A stretch of 64,000 nt of DNA from assembly GCA_024636215.1 (NCBI GenBank), contig JAGXHL010000084.1, positions 3,875 through 67,874 of the forward strand. The letters are read 5' to 3'. The position numbers and the translations under genes are program-made. This document shows positions 7,731 to 16,262 of the stretch, piece after piece. Every line of letters starts with the position of its first letter. Position 1 is the first letter of the stretch. Origin of the DNA: Deltaproteobacteria bacterium. GTDB lineage: Bacteria; Desulfobacterota; Desulfuromonadia; Desulfuromonadales; BM103. The notes under the pieces were generated by a model. It was not told the DNA's origin, did not search any database, and saw only the letters and a list, made by a program, of their open reading frames with translations.

Positions 7731-8726
7731 ATGAAAGTCTTTACTCGTAGTCTGTCACTGATCAGCGCTCTCGCACTGGTCGCAGCATTTACTTTACCCA
7801 GCACTGCTCTCGCAGAAAAAGCCCGTCTCGGCTTCGGCGGCGGCCCCGAGGGAGGCACCTTCCAGTATTTCTCCAATGGTATCGCCTCACGCCTTTCCAA
7901 GGAAATCCCCGACGTTGAAGTCTCAAACATGGCCTCAGCCGGCTCGGTAGAAAATCTCCGCCGCGCCAACTCGGGAGAGATCGATTTTGGCATTTCATAC
8001 TCCGGGGACACCTACCTTGGACGTAACGGTCGCCTGACCAACGACACCAACAAATACCCCAATGTTTATGCGATGGCGTTCCTTTATGGCGCTCCCGCCC
8101 ATCTGGTCGTGCTTGACGGGAGTGGCATTGACAAGGTTGCCGACCTCGAAGGCAAGCGCATCGCTGTTGGTGGCGCAGGCTCCGGTGCAGCAGCAGCAGC
8201 TCAGCGCTATTTCAGTGCGCTGGGACTTTGGGACAAGATGAACGTCGAATTCATCGGTTACAGCAAAGCTGCCGCAGCCATCGGTGACGGACTGATCGAT
8301 GCAATGTGGGTGTTTGCCGGTTTCCCCAACAGTTCGATTATCCAGGCTGCTGCCAGCAACAAGATCAAGCTGCTCTCGACCTGGGAAGCGGGCGAGCAAG
8401 GCGGAGCTTTTGAGGAGTATCCCTTCTATGCGCCACTGACGATCCCTGCGGGCACCTACACCGGTGTTGATTATGATGTCAAGAGCTTCCAGGACTCAGC
8501 CCTTTGGGTTGCGGGTAAAGATGTCTCTCCAGAGCATGTCTATGCTGCCTTGGCCAACATTTACACCAAGGAAGGTCTCTCTTACATGGTTAAGGTCAAG
8601 AGTACCGCCAAAGCCATGTCGATTGAAGGTGCACTCACAGGTGTGGTAACCCCTGTCCACCCCGGCGCCCAAAAGTTCTGGAAAGAAAAAGGTCTTACCC
8701 TGACCGATGCTCAGATGGGCATGTAA
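7731..8726 (+). CDS. TRAP transporter solute-binding protein, TAXI family
   Basis: The 331-residue periplasmic protein begins with a signal peptide (cleavage near residue 28, STALA-EK). The mature start RLGFGGGPEGGTFQYFSNGIA is the hallmark of TAXI (TRAP-associated extracytoplasmic immunogenic) binding proteins, followed by SAGSVENLRR and GGAGSGAAAAAQRYF. I place the start at ATG 7731, which follows AGAGGAGG at ideal spacing; an upstream in-frame extension to 7614 would spoil the signal peptide. The fused permease comes next, after a terminator, as expected because TAXI proteins pair with fused QM permeases. TAXI ligands include glutamate and other carboxylates; the ligand here is unknown. 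Confidence 0.92.
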   Translation: MKVFTRSLSLISALALVAAFTLPSTALAEKARLGFGGGPEGGTFQYFSNGIASRLSKEIPDVEVSNMASAGSVENLRRANSGEIDFGISYSGDTYLGRNGRLTNDTNKYPNVYAMAFLYGAPAHLVVLDGSGIDKVADLEGKRIAVGGAGSGAAAAAQRYFSALGLWDKMNVEFIGYSKAAAAIGDGLIDAMWVFAGFPNSSIIQAAASNKIKLLSTWEAGEQGGAFEEYPFYAPLTIPAGTYTGVDYDVKSFQDSALWVAGKDVSPEHVYAALANIYTKEGLSYMVKVKSTAKAMSIEGALTGVVTPVHPGAQKFWKEKGLTLTDAQMGM

Positions 8727-8749
8727 GCCATTCTCTTCAGCGTAATCTG

Positions 8750-8779
8750 GAAGCGGGGCCTTTTGGGCTCCGCTTCTTT
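8750..8779 (+). terminator. Terminator between TAXI gene and fused permease
   Basis: An 11-bp stem with one G-T pair (8750–8760 with 8766–8776), a 5-base loop and a following TTTC. As in dctPQM, it lies between a binding-protein gene and its permease and probably lowers permease expression. Confidence 0.75.
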
Positions 8780-8844
8780 CTAATCAAAAAATTCAAAATA
8801 TCAAAAGTTTGTGCCTACAGCACACTTCAGGCTAGGTAGTCAGT

Positions 8845-11424
8845 ATGACCGAAAAACTCCAGGAAGAACTACAGGACCTGTCTCCAGAGGAGCAGGAAAA
8901 ACTTCGCAAGTTGATGGAAAAGGACTCCAAGTCTTACCGTTCACCCGTCGGCATTTTCAAATGGCTGGTTGCGGTCCTCGGTGCGGGCATGGTGCTTTTT
9001 TATTTCTATACGGCCGGCTTGGCGGCAGTGGCAACCCAATACCATCGCGGGGTTTATGTTTTTGTTACCTACGTATTGGTCTTCCTGCTCTACCCTGCCG
9101 GCAAGACCTGGATGCGCATCCCCCTCTCAGTGATCATCGGGGCAGTCTACTCATCCGCAATTGCCGGCACGGTCTTCTATGACAGCACAGATGCATTTCA
9201 TGCTGAAATGACAAGCGGCAACACCGGACTGATCGGAGCCATAGTTCTGGCAGCGCTAGCCTTTGCTGTTGCCGCAACCTTTATCGACACTCTGATGATG
9301 AAAAAATGGCCGCAGAACCCGACCCTTTCGGACATCCTTTATGCGCTGGCCTCAGCTGCAGTCGTCTACTACTGGATCCACGAATTTGAAGTCCTCAACT
9401 ACCGGGCCGGTGCGGAAACCAGTCTGGATGCCATGGTCAGCATTGTCGGCGTCATCCTTTCCCTCGAAGTCTGCCGTCGTGTTCTGGGTTGGTCGATGAC
9501 TTTTATCGGCATCGCCATGTTCCTCTATGGATACCTCGGACCCATCTTCCCGGAGATTATTGCCCACCGCGGCTTCGGCATCGAACGTCTAAGTACCGCA
9601 CTTTATCTGACGACCAACGGGGTATTCGGGGTCATGGCCAATGTCCTGGCGACCTACGTCATCCTGTTTATCTTCTTTGGCGCCTTTCTGCACAAATCAG
9701 GCGCCGGCAAGTTCTTCATCGACTTTCCTCTGGCACTGGCCGGTCGCACCACCGGCGGTCCGGCTAAAGTGGCCGTCATCGCATCGGCATTTTTCGGATC
9801 GGTTTCCGGCAGCGCGATCGCCAATACCGTGTCCACCGGCGCCTTTACCATACCCTTAATGAAACGGGCCGGCTTCAAGCCGCATGTTGCCGGAGCCATC
9901 GAGCCCGCTGCATCAATCGGTGGCATGTTCCTGCCCCCGGTCATGGGTGCCGGTGGCTTCCTGATGGCCGAACTGACGGAAATGTCATACTCTTACATCA
10001 TGATGATCGCCGTCTTTCCGGCTCTACTCTACTTCTTCTCGGTCTTCTGCATGATTCACTTTGAAGCCAAGAAACAGGGCATCAAGGGCATTGATGACAA
10101 CGAATTCCCACACTGGAAGGACGTCCTGAAAAAGCAATGGTATTACTCCCTGCCGTTGATCATTATCACGATCCTCATGATCATAGGAAAATCCCCCGGG
10201 ATGGCGGCTTTCTGGTCAGCGTTATCATGTATTGTCGTCAGTTGGGTGAGGCAGGACAGGAAAGTCTCGTTGAAGGACAGGTTGATTTTTGTACCTTTTG
10301 CGGTCCTGTTTCTTATGATTGTCCTGCTCGGCTATATCGATTTACCGATTCGAACTTTGTTCGGCTTTAAACTCCAGTTCTGCATTACTTCATTGGCGAC
10401 GATCTGGTGCCTGCTGGTCAGTGCTCTCCGCAAAGATATTGCCATGGATTTAAAAGGTATCTGGGAGGCGATCCTGACCGGTGCCAACAACACCCTGATT
10501 ATCGGCGCTACGCTCGGGGTCATCGGCATCATTGTCGGCACTATTTCTCTGACCGGAATCGGCCTCAAGTTCTCAGATATCATTATCTCCCTGGCCAACG
10601 GCAACCTGCTTGCTGCTCTGTTCCTGGTTGCCCTTGCCTCGCTGGTGCTGGGTATGGGCGTACCGGTTACAGCCGCCTACCTGATTACTGCGGTGCTGGC
10701 CGTACCACCGTTGATGGAAATGGGTGTGCCACTGATTTGTGCGCACATGATCGTCTACTGGTTCAGCCAGGACTCGAACATTACGCCGCCAGTCTGTGTT
10801 GCCGCTTATGCCGGAGCAGCCATTGCCGGCTCGGACCCATGGAAGACCGGATGGACCAGCTTCAAATTCGCCAAACTGCTGTATGTCATGCCGCTGCTTT
10901 TCGCCTTCACTCCGGCAATTTTGTTCCAACCCCATACAGCGAACGTCAAGGTGCCGGCTCTGGAAGACGACATGCCGTTTGCTTCGGTCATCTCTATTGA
11001 TGTCAAGGAAGGACAAGCTATCACCAAGGGGGATGTCGTTGCCAAGATCATGGTCGGCGAGAAGATTATCGACATCAAAGCAAAGAGAGGTGGCAATATC
11101 AGTGAAGTCAAAACCTTTGCCGGGGGTATGGTCAATCCGGGAGAAACCATCATAGAAGCTTCCGATCCAGCCACAGGCATGCAGACCACATCCTCTTTCT
11201 TTTCGGCTTTTTTAGGCACCATTGCCTTTTCGGCCACGACCATGCTGTTCTGGTTCAGACGCACAACTATCCCCGAATGGCTGCTTCTGGCTGTGGGGAC
11301 CTGCTTTCTTTACTGGCCGACTTTATTGACAGATGCAATCGGAATTGCCCTGGTTGGACTGGTGATTTCTATGCAGATCGCAAAGAACAAAAAGGAACAT
11401 GGTTCAGCCATTGCGCCGGCGTAA
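8845..11424 (+). CDS. Fused TRAP permease (DctQ-DctM type) with lipoyl-like domain
   Basis: The 859-residue inner-membrane protein is the 4TM/12TM fused permease that pairs with TAXI binding proteins. After a charged N-terminus (1–35) come DctQ-like helices (about 38–200), then the DctM-like core with FFGSVSGSAIANTVSTGAF (about 310–330), the conserved PPVMGAGGF loop near 366, and VTAAYLITAVL near 610. After the last core helices, residues about 700–772 form an unexpected soluble segment resembling a lipoyl/biotinyl barrel: VPALEDDMPF, IDVKEGQAITKGDVVAKI, KAKRGGNI and VNPGETIIEA. Two hydrophobic segments then close the protein. The usual modified lysine position holds Glu739, with Lys740 next to it, so modification is uncertain. 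Start ATG 8845 is supported by the family N-terminus. Confidence 0.9.
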   Translation: MTEKLQEELQDLSPEEQEKLRKLMEKDSKSYRSPVGIFKWLVAVLGAGMVLFYFYTAGLAAVATQYHRGVYVFVTYVLVFLLYPAGKTWMRIPLSVIIGAVYSSAIAGTVFYDSTDAFHAEMTSGNTGLIGAIVLAALAFAVAATFIDTLMMKKWPQNPTLSDILYALASAAVVYYWIHEFEVLNYRAGAETSLDAMVSIVGVILSLEVCRRVLGWSMTFIGIAMFLYGYLGPIFPEIIAHRGFGIERLSTALYLTTNGVFGVMANVLATYVILFIFFGAFLHKSGAGKFFIDFPLALAGRTTGGPAKVAVIASAFFGSVSGSAIANTVSTGAFTIPLMKRAGFKPHVAGAIEPAASIGGMFLPPVMGAGGFLMAELTEMSYSYIMMIAVFPALLYFFSVFCMIHFEAKKQGIKGIDDNEFPHWKDVLKKQWYYSLPLIIITILMIIGKSPGMAAFWSALSCIVVSWVRQDRKVSLKDRLIFVPFAVLFLMIVLLGYIDLPIRTLFGFKLQFCITSLATIWCLLVSALRKDIAMDLKGIWEAILTGANNTLIIGATLGVIGIIVGTISLTGIGLKFSDIIISLANGNLLAALFLVALASLVLGMGVPVTAAYLITAVLAVPPLMEMGVPLICAHMIVYWFSQDSNITPPVCVAAYAGAAIAGSDPWKTGWTSFKFAKLLYVMPLLFAFTPAILFQPHTANVKVPALEDDMPFASVISIDVKEGQAITKGDVVAKIMVGEKIIDIKAKRGGNISEVKTFAGGMVNPGETIIEASDPATGMQTTSSFFSAFLGTIAFSATTMLFWFRRTTIPEWLLLAVGTCFLYWPTLLTDAIGIALVGLVISMQIAKNKKEHGSAIAPA

Positions 11425-11592
11425 GGAAGGGGGCTGCAGATTACGCACGGACGCTGACGAAAGTGACGGTAGCAGCATTGCATATCCTGCTCGTCATCAA
11501 CGAACCGTTTGCTCTTTAATGATTGGATGACTGACCCTTGGACGTAGCTTGGGCTTTCTTGCTGGACTCAGATCGAAAGGCGTCAGATGCCT

Positions 11593-12753
11593 TCAGGTCG
11601 CTTCAGGACACTCGGCGGGAATGCTGAGGCAAAAACGGGTCCCGGCTTCCGGTGTGGACTCAAAGTCAACATCACCGGAAAGATAGCGACCAAGCAGCTT
11701 CATACTGTAGGTGCCAAGCCCCCGCCCTGAACCTTTGGTGGAAAAATCGCGTTGAAAAATACGCTGATGATAAGAGGCTGAAATAACGGTTGCGTTATGG
11801 ACCCAGAAGTTCAAACCGTCAGTGCTTTGATCCACACCGAGGGTCACGGTAAAGCCCTCGGGGGACGCTTCCAGGGCATTTTTAACCATGTTGCCGAGGA
11901 TGCGACGCAATAGCGTGGCGTCACTGATGAATGACATTGTAACGACATCTTCAGCGATCTTCAAAAAACGCTTACGGGCGATCTCCTGGCCTTCATAAAT
12001 CTCAATCACATCTCTCAGGACATCCCGGCTTGACAAGACATGGTTGTCGATTTTAAGCTCACCTTTTTCGACCGCCAGCAGGACACGCTGTGCATCAATT
12101 TCTTCAATAACTTTTTGCGAAGCCATCTGAATGCGACGGCTGACCATCAGCGGATCAACGTTCTCGTCGATCTCCATGAGTTCGGCATAGCCCTGTATAC
12201 TACCGACGAGATTGAGAATATCGTGAAAAAAAGTACGCTCCAGGGCTAAGCGACGACGTTCGTGACTCACATCAGTGCCCGCCAATACAACGAACTCTTC
12301 ATTACTAAAGCAAAGTGGAACGCACCAGACTCTCAGTGTCAGATGCTGCGCAACAGGCGCACCCTCCTGAGTCAGAGTGCATTCCTGAACATTTTCTGCA
12401 CCGGACAACCCTGTGAGCATCGCGGCAAGCGCTCCGCATGTCTCACACGAATCACTCGTACCACATCCGCCACCTGCATTAAGAGCCACATGACAGGAGA
12501 GGACATCCCCCACTCGCAATCCGACCAGATTATCATCATCAGAGCGCCCTGAAATCTGTCTGAAAGCGCGATTGGCGAACACAATCTGCCGGAGATTATT
12601 GAGGACAAGGACCATCCCCGGCATGGCATCCAGCAAGTGCCGGGTCAGGAAGGCATCATTAAAAAAGGCAGCCTGCCGTGCCAGTGCTAGCCGGGAAGCG
12701 GCAGAATTGTGATTTTCGTCATGCGCTAGAAGTGAGCGTTGAACTTGATTCAT
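11593..12753 (-). CDS. Soluble PAS-domain sensor histidine kinase
   Basis: The 386-residue protein has no membrane segment. A PAS domain (about residues 38–165) is followed by a dimerisation/H-box with the phosphoacceptor in FFHDILN (His177) and a HATPase domain with the N-box NMVKNALEAS (Asn292) and the G-box STKGSGRGLGTYS (about 338–350). The PAS domain contains a cysteine-rich loop (Cys87, His88, Cys97, Cys103, Cys106) that could bind metal or sense redox state. The gene starts 6 bases after the E2-like gene, so they form an operon, convergent with the TAXI-TRAP genes. No response regulator is adjacent; the partner must be elsewhere. The signal is not readable from sequence. Confidence 0.88.
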   Translation of the reverse strand: MNQVQRSLLAHDENHNSAASRLALARQAAFFNDAFLTRHLLDAMPGMVLVLNNLRQIVFANRAFRQISGRSDDDNLVGLRVGDVLSCHVALNAGGGCGTSDSCETCGALAAMLTGLSGAENVQECTLTQEGAPVAQHLTLRVWCVPLCFSNEEFVVLAGTDVSHERRRLALERTFFHDILNLVGSIQGYAELMEIDENVDPLMVSRRIQMASQKVIEEIDAQRVLLAVEKGELKIDNHVLSSRDVLRDVIEIYEGQEIARKRFLKIAEDVVTMSFISDATLLRRILGNMVKNALEASPEGFTVTLGVDQSTDGLNFWVHNATVISASYHQRIFQRDFSTKGSGRGLGTYSMKLLGRYLSGDVDFESTPEAGTRFCLSIPAECPEAT

Positions 12754-12759
12754 TGTGGG

Positions 12760-13485
12760 TTAAACCTCTTCAAAGCAGGTGCCGGCAATCAGAGTGACCG
12801 GAGCTTCAAGGTAACTTTTCAGCGAATCGAGGAACTCGGCGGCGTCAGCACCATCAAGAATTCGATGATCTGCAGAGAGGGTCAGTCGCACCATGGGTGC
12901 CACGACCAGCTCTTCATGTTCGTCAACCACAACTTCACCTTTGACAGTACCAACGGCAAGGACAGCGGCCTGAGGTGGGGTAATGATCGACACAAAGCTC
13001 TCGACACCTAACATCCCCATATTACTGATGGTAAAGGTACCACCCTCCTGATCTTTGTCAGAGAGCTGATCAAGGTGTGCCTTTTCCGCTAGCGCTTTGG
13101 CCGACTCGCCAAGTTTCTTCAGAGAGAGCTTCTCAACATTTCGAATAACTGGATAGAAGAGCCCCCCTTCGGTCGCAACAGCCATAGCCAGGTTAATTTC
13201 ATCCTGCTCTACGGCTTCACTGTCAATCCAGTGGCTATTAACCCAGGGGTGCTCTTTAAGCGCCGCCGAGGAAGCGGCCAGAATAAAATCATTGATCGTG
13301 ATCCCGAGATCTTTGCGAAAGCGAATAATATCCGTCATATCAACAGCAACGGTAACAGAAAAATGGGGGATATTATCCCAGCTGTCAACCATCTTGCGTT
13401 CGATCAAGCGACGAATTCTTAGCGTTTTTCTACCCTCTGGCCCGGTTAAAACCGATGCAGGGGCATCAATATCATGAGTTGACAT
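12760..13485 (-). CDS. Free-standing 2-oxoacid dehydrogenase E2 catalytic domain
   Basis: The 241-residue protein is the acyltransferase catalytic domain of dihydrolipoamide acyltransferases with nothing else: no N-terminal lipoyl domain and no E1/E3-binding domain. Visible family features are RRLIERKMVDSW (25–36), PHFSVTVAVDMT, GGTFTISNMGMLGVESF (about 148–164), TPPQAAVLAVG, and the active-site DHRILDG (206–212, His207). It therefore probably moves acyl groups to or from CoA, but needs a lipoyl or other thiol carrier in trans. Known relatives of such short forms are poorly defined. It is first in an operon with the PAS kinase. No E1 or E3 gene is in the window. The function is inference; the fold assignment is firm. 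Confidence 0.87.
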   Translation of the reverse strand: MSTHDIDAPASVLTGPEGRKTLRIRRLIERKMVDSWDNIPHFSVTVAVDMTDIIRFRKDLGITINDFILAASSAALKEHPWVNSHWIDSEAVEQDEINLAMAVATEGGLFYPVIRNVEKLSLKKLGESAKALAEKAHLDQLSDKDQEGGTFTISNMGMLGVESFVSIITPPQAAVLAVGTVKGEVVVDEHEELVVAPMVRLTLSADHRILDGADAAEFLDSLKSYLEAPVTLIAGTCFEEV

Positions 13486-13721
13486 GGAGATACGACCCTT
13501 TCATAAAGATTGTAAAGGCAGAGGCTGCCAAGCTTGCCGATTACGACCTTTGGAGTCTATTGTAAATTAGATGGGATGTAATTACGACTATAAACAGACA
13601 CGGGTCTTACAGGCAGAGGCTGAATAACGTGTAGTCATACAACCATGCTACCTGTTCATTTTAGAACCGCCCCGAACGCTACGGCTGCTGAGGATAAGCC
13701 CTTCACGCAATAAGACAAAAA

Positions 13722-13755
13722 GACAAAACAAAAGCCCGGGACTTTCACCCCGAGC
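13722..13755 (-). terminator. Terminator of the zinc-ribbon gene
   Basis: On the minus strand GCTCGGG and CCCGGGC (one G-T pair) enclose an 8-base loop and are followed by TTTTGTTTTG. It begins 25 bases after the stop codon of the small zinc-ribbon gene. Confidence 0.8.
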
Positions 13756-13779
13756 TTTATATCCTTGCACGTATTCAGG

Positions 13780-13935
13780 TCAACCGAGGAATACGTTGTG
13801 ATTTCGTGCACGATTGGCAAGGATTGTCGGATCGATAACCTCACCGCAGGAACAGCACTTCCATGCATCAAAAGCGCGAACAAAATCATAATACTTTTCA
13901 GCGTACATGCGGCCCTTGCACTTAGGACATTTCAT
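13780..13935 (-). CDS. Small zinc-ribbon protein, 51 residues
   Basis: The product starts MKCPKCKGRMYAEK and continues with KCCSCGEVIDPTIL, giving two CxxC pairs (Cys3/Cys6 and Cys27 or Cys28/Cys30) that can form a zinc ribbon. Similar 50-residue proteins occur in Geobacter relatives; their function is unknown to me, possibly nucleic-acid binding. The ATG at 13933–13935 follows AGGGAGG at good spacing, a -10 like TATAAT lies upstream, and a terminator follows, so it appears to be an independent, well-expressed unit. The C-terminal part (NRARNHNVFLG) is basic. Confidence 0.8.
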   Translation of the reverse strand: MKCPKCKGRMYAEKYYDFVRAFDAWKCCSCGEVIDPTILANRARNHNVFLG

Positions 13936-13959
13936 CGGTATAGCCTCCCTGTCTAGTTA

Positions 13960-13990
13960 ATTATAAATACGGTACACTTATTTACTGTAT
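13960..13990 (-). promoter_or_regulatory. Promoter with overlapping inverted repeat, zinc-ribbon gene
   Basis: On the minus strand a perfect TATAAT (13960–13965) lies about 25 bases before the start codon. Just upstream, ATACAGTA and TACCGTAT (13983–13990 and 13967–13974) form an inverted repeat with an 8-base gap and one mismatch, placed where the -35 region should be. No good -35 box is seen, which fits an activator- or repressor-controlled promoter. Confidence 0.5.
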
Positions 13991-14094
13991 TCACAATGCA
14001 GACATTACACGAGGCGTGCCAAATAAAATTTAATCACTACAGCAGCAAAAGTCAGGCAGTTATGAGGAGAGAAATATAACTATAAATCGGGGAC

Positions 14095-14673
14095 TTACAT
14101 ATCAGAAAAAAAGATCTGCCATTTTTCGATACTTTTCAAACCGATGCCCTTTACCCTGACAAGACCTTGCAGGCTCACAAAATCGCCATTCTTTTGACGA
14201 TCCAGTTCTACCTTGCTTGCCATTGCCTCACCGATACCAGGCAAAAACTGCCAATCGTCGTAACTCATATGGTCAGGATGTAGAGGTATCCCCATTGAGA
14301 CTCGATGACTGGCTGACATCCAACCTCGGCTTAAGGACTTATTGTTCGAATCATCTTCTATTATTTCAATACGTTCACCAGCTTGTAGAGGACTGCTCCA
14401 AGTAGAAGTGCGGAACAACTCCGGTGACGTTTTTAAACCTGCCAAATTAATGACGCTTCCAAGGGATAAAGCGTCATTAATTTGATATACTCCCGGCGCA
14501 ACAGCCCCACCAGACATCTCAATGTGAACTAAATCGTCATTTAAAGGCAAAAAAGCCGGCAAATCGTCTTTAAAAGAAGATTCCCGGCCCAAAAGCTGGA
14601 AAAGAAAAGCAAACACCGCCAGCACAAGGAGTGTCGGCGGCGTCTGGTTGCAAAATTTAGCCGGCATAGTCAC
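14095..14673 (-). CDS. Helix-hairpin-helix protein with SLBB-like segment (ComEA-like)
   Basis: The 192-residue protein has one N-terminal membrane anchor (about 12–28), an SLBB-like stretch (about 48–100, [14 protein letters not shown] and [10 protein letters not shown]) and a C-terminal helix-hairpin-helix region (about 140–192) with [11 protein letters not shown] and [12 protein letters not shown]. This order resembles ComEA, the DNA-binding protein of natural transformation, although other roles are possible. Its start overlaps the end of cimA by 17 bases, so it is the last gene of the long housekeeping operon. A second ComEA-like gene is at 31957–32259. The SLBB part is divergent, so the competence role is only a suggestion. 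Confidence 0.7.
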   Translation of the reverse strand: MTMPAKFCNQTPPTLLVLAVFAFLFQLLGRESSFKDDLPAFLPLNDDLVHIEMSGGAVAPGVYQINDALSLGSVINLAGLKTSPELFRTSTWSSPLQAGERIEIIEDDSNNKSLSRGWMSASHRVSMGIPLHPDHMSYDDWQFLPGIGEAMASKVELDRQKNGDFVSLQGLVRVKGIGLKSIEKWQIFFSDM

Positions 14674-16228
14674 GCATCAATTTGTACTGCAGAGCGTCAA
14701 CCAGTGCGTGATAGGAGGCATCTATAATATTGTCACTGACGCCAACAGTTCCCCAGCGTGAATTTTTATCTCCTGATTCAATCAAAACGCGCGTCACTGA
14801 GGCGGTGCCTTTCCCTGCTGGCAGCACACGCACTTTGTAATCGAGAAGTTTGGTCTCCTTCAATTGTGGGTAAAATTGTTCCAGGGCCTTGCGCAGAGCG
14901 TGATCCAGAGCGTTAACCGGACCGTTGCCTTCAGCAGCAGTATGTTCGATACGACCACCCACCTTTATCTGGATGGTCGCCTCCGAAGTCGGCATTTCAT
15001 CCTCGTGGCGCTTCGTATCGATAACCCGGAAGCCGATAACTGAGAAGAAGTTCCTTAACTCTCCCATAGCACGTCGCATCAGGAGTTCAAAAGACGCTTC
15101 GGCGCCCTCAAATTGATAGCCCTGGTTTTCAAGCTTTTTGATATCTTCAAGGATTTCCAGGGTTACCGGATCCTTGCTGTCCAGGTTGATATTAAACTGC
15201 TCGGCCTTAGCAAGAATATTCGAGCGTCCGGAGAGATCAGAAATCAGCACCCGAGTCATATTGCCGACTTTTTCCGGACGCATATGCTCGTAAGTTTCAG
15301 GATGACGCTGTATCGCCGATACATGCACACCTCCTTTGTGGGCAAAAGCAGAGTTCCCGACATAAGGCTGATGTTTATTCGGCACAAGGTTGGCAAGTTC
15401 GTAGATATAGCGTGAAGCAACCCGCAGACTCTGCAACTGCTCATCCGACACACAATCGCGGCCCATTTTAAGCTTCAGAGCTGGAATAATCGAGCAGAGG
15501 TTGGCGTTTCCGCAACGTTCGCCAAAACCATTGATTGTCCCCTGAACATGTACAGCGCCCTGTTCAACAGCGACCAGAGAGTTCGCAACAGCGCACTCAC
15601 TGTCGTTATGGGCATGGATACCGAGCGGTGTATTGATCCGCTTCTTCACCTTTTTGATAATGCTCGACACCTCGTAGGGCAATGAACCTCCGTTGGTATC
15701 ACAGAGAACGATGCAATCGACGCCAGCCTGCTGGGCCGCCTCAAGGGTCTTTATTGCATACTCGGGGTTGGCCTTGTAGCCATCGAAAAAATGTTCAGCG
15801 TCATAAACCACCTCCTCAACATTTTTTTTCAGGTAGGCCAGGGAATCGTTGATCAACTCGAGGTTTTCCTCGAGACTGATGCGCAAGGCTTCCCGGACAT
15901 GGAAATCCCAGGTCTTGCCGAAGATGGTGACGGTATCCGGAGCCGCCTGTATCAGCGTCTGGATGTTGTTGTCTTTGTCCGGAGTTGTTTTGGCCCGACG
16001 GGTCGAACCAAAGGCCGCAACCTTGGCGTGACTGAGAGTCACTTTTTTAATGTCCTTGAAAAAGGCAATATCCTTCGGGTTGGAACCAGGCCACCCACCC
16101 TCGATATAGTCAATGCCGAGCTCATCAAGTCTCTGTGCAATACGAATCTTATCCGCAACCAGAAAAGACACATCTTCAGCTTGTGTGCCGTCACGCAAAG
16201 TTGTGTCGTACAGGAAAACTTTACTCAT
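14657..16228 (-). CDS. cimA: (R)-citramalate synthase
   Basis: The 523-residue enzyme condenses pyruvate and acetyl-CoA to citramalate, the first step of the threonine-independent route to isoleucine known in Geobacter and Leptospira. It has the HMGL-like TIM barrel (about 4–280) with [16 protein letters not shown] at the start, [27 protein letters not shown] and [15 protein letters not shown], and the C-terminal LeuA-type regulatory domain (about 390–515) that probably binds isoleucine. The 2-isopropylmalate synthase family is the alternative, but the length, [10 protein letters not shown] motif and spacing are of the citramalate/LeuA2 type. It follows lysC by 34 bases, joining two aspartate/branched-chain entry steps. 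Confidence 0.92.
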   Translation of the reverse strand: MSKVFLYDTTLRDGTQAEDVSFLVADKIRIAQRLDELGIDYIEGGWPGSNPKDIAFFKDIKKVTLSHAKVAAFGSTRRAKTTPDKDNNIQTLIQAAPDTVTIFGKTWDFHVREALRISLEENLELINDSLAYLKKNVEEVVYDAEHFFDGYKANPEYAIKTLEAAQQAGVDCIVLCDTNGGSLPYEVSSIIKKVKKRINTPLGIHAHNDSECAVANSLVAVEQGAVHVQGTINGFGERCGNANLCSIIPALKLKMGRDCVSDEQLQSLRVASRYIYELANLVPNKHQPYVGNSAFAHKGGVHVSAIQRHPETYEHMRPEKVGNMTRVLISDLSGRSNILAKAEQFNINLDSKDPVTLEILEDIKKLENQGYQFEGAEASFELLMRRAMGELRNFFSVIGFRVIDTKRHEDEMPTSEATIQIKVGGRIEHTAAEGNGPVNALDHALRKALEQFYPQLKETKLLDYKVRVLPAGKGTASVTRVLIESGDKNSRWGTVGVSDNIIDASYHALVDALQYKLMRDYAG

Positions 16229-16262
16229 TAATTCACTCCGGTTACTGCTTCGGCTCTACAAG

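Noticed and set aside
13500..13540. Sigma-54-like TGGCA...TGCC upstream of the E2-like gene
   Set aside because: The GG to GC spacing is 8 bases, not 10, so it does not fit the required geometry.
13516..13622. AGGCAGAGGCTG repeated twice, about 95 bases apart
   Set aside because: Only 12 bases and two copies; too little to call a regulatory site or a mobile-element trace.
14006..14021. TGGCACG element upstream of the zinc-ribbon gene
   Set aside because: The -24 part is perfect, but the -12 part reads GTGT and lacks the invariant GC; the TATAAT at 13960–13965 is a better promoter.
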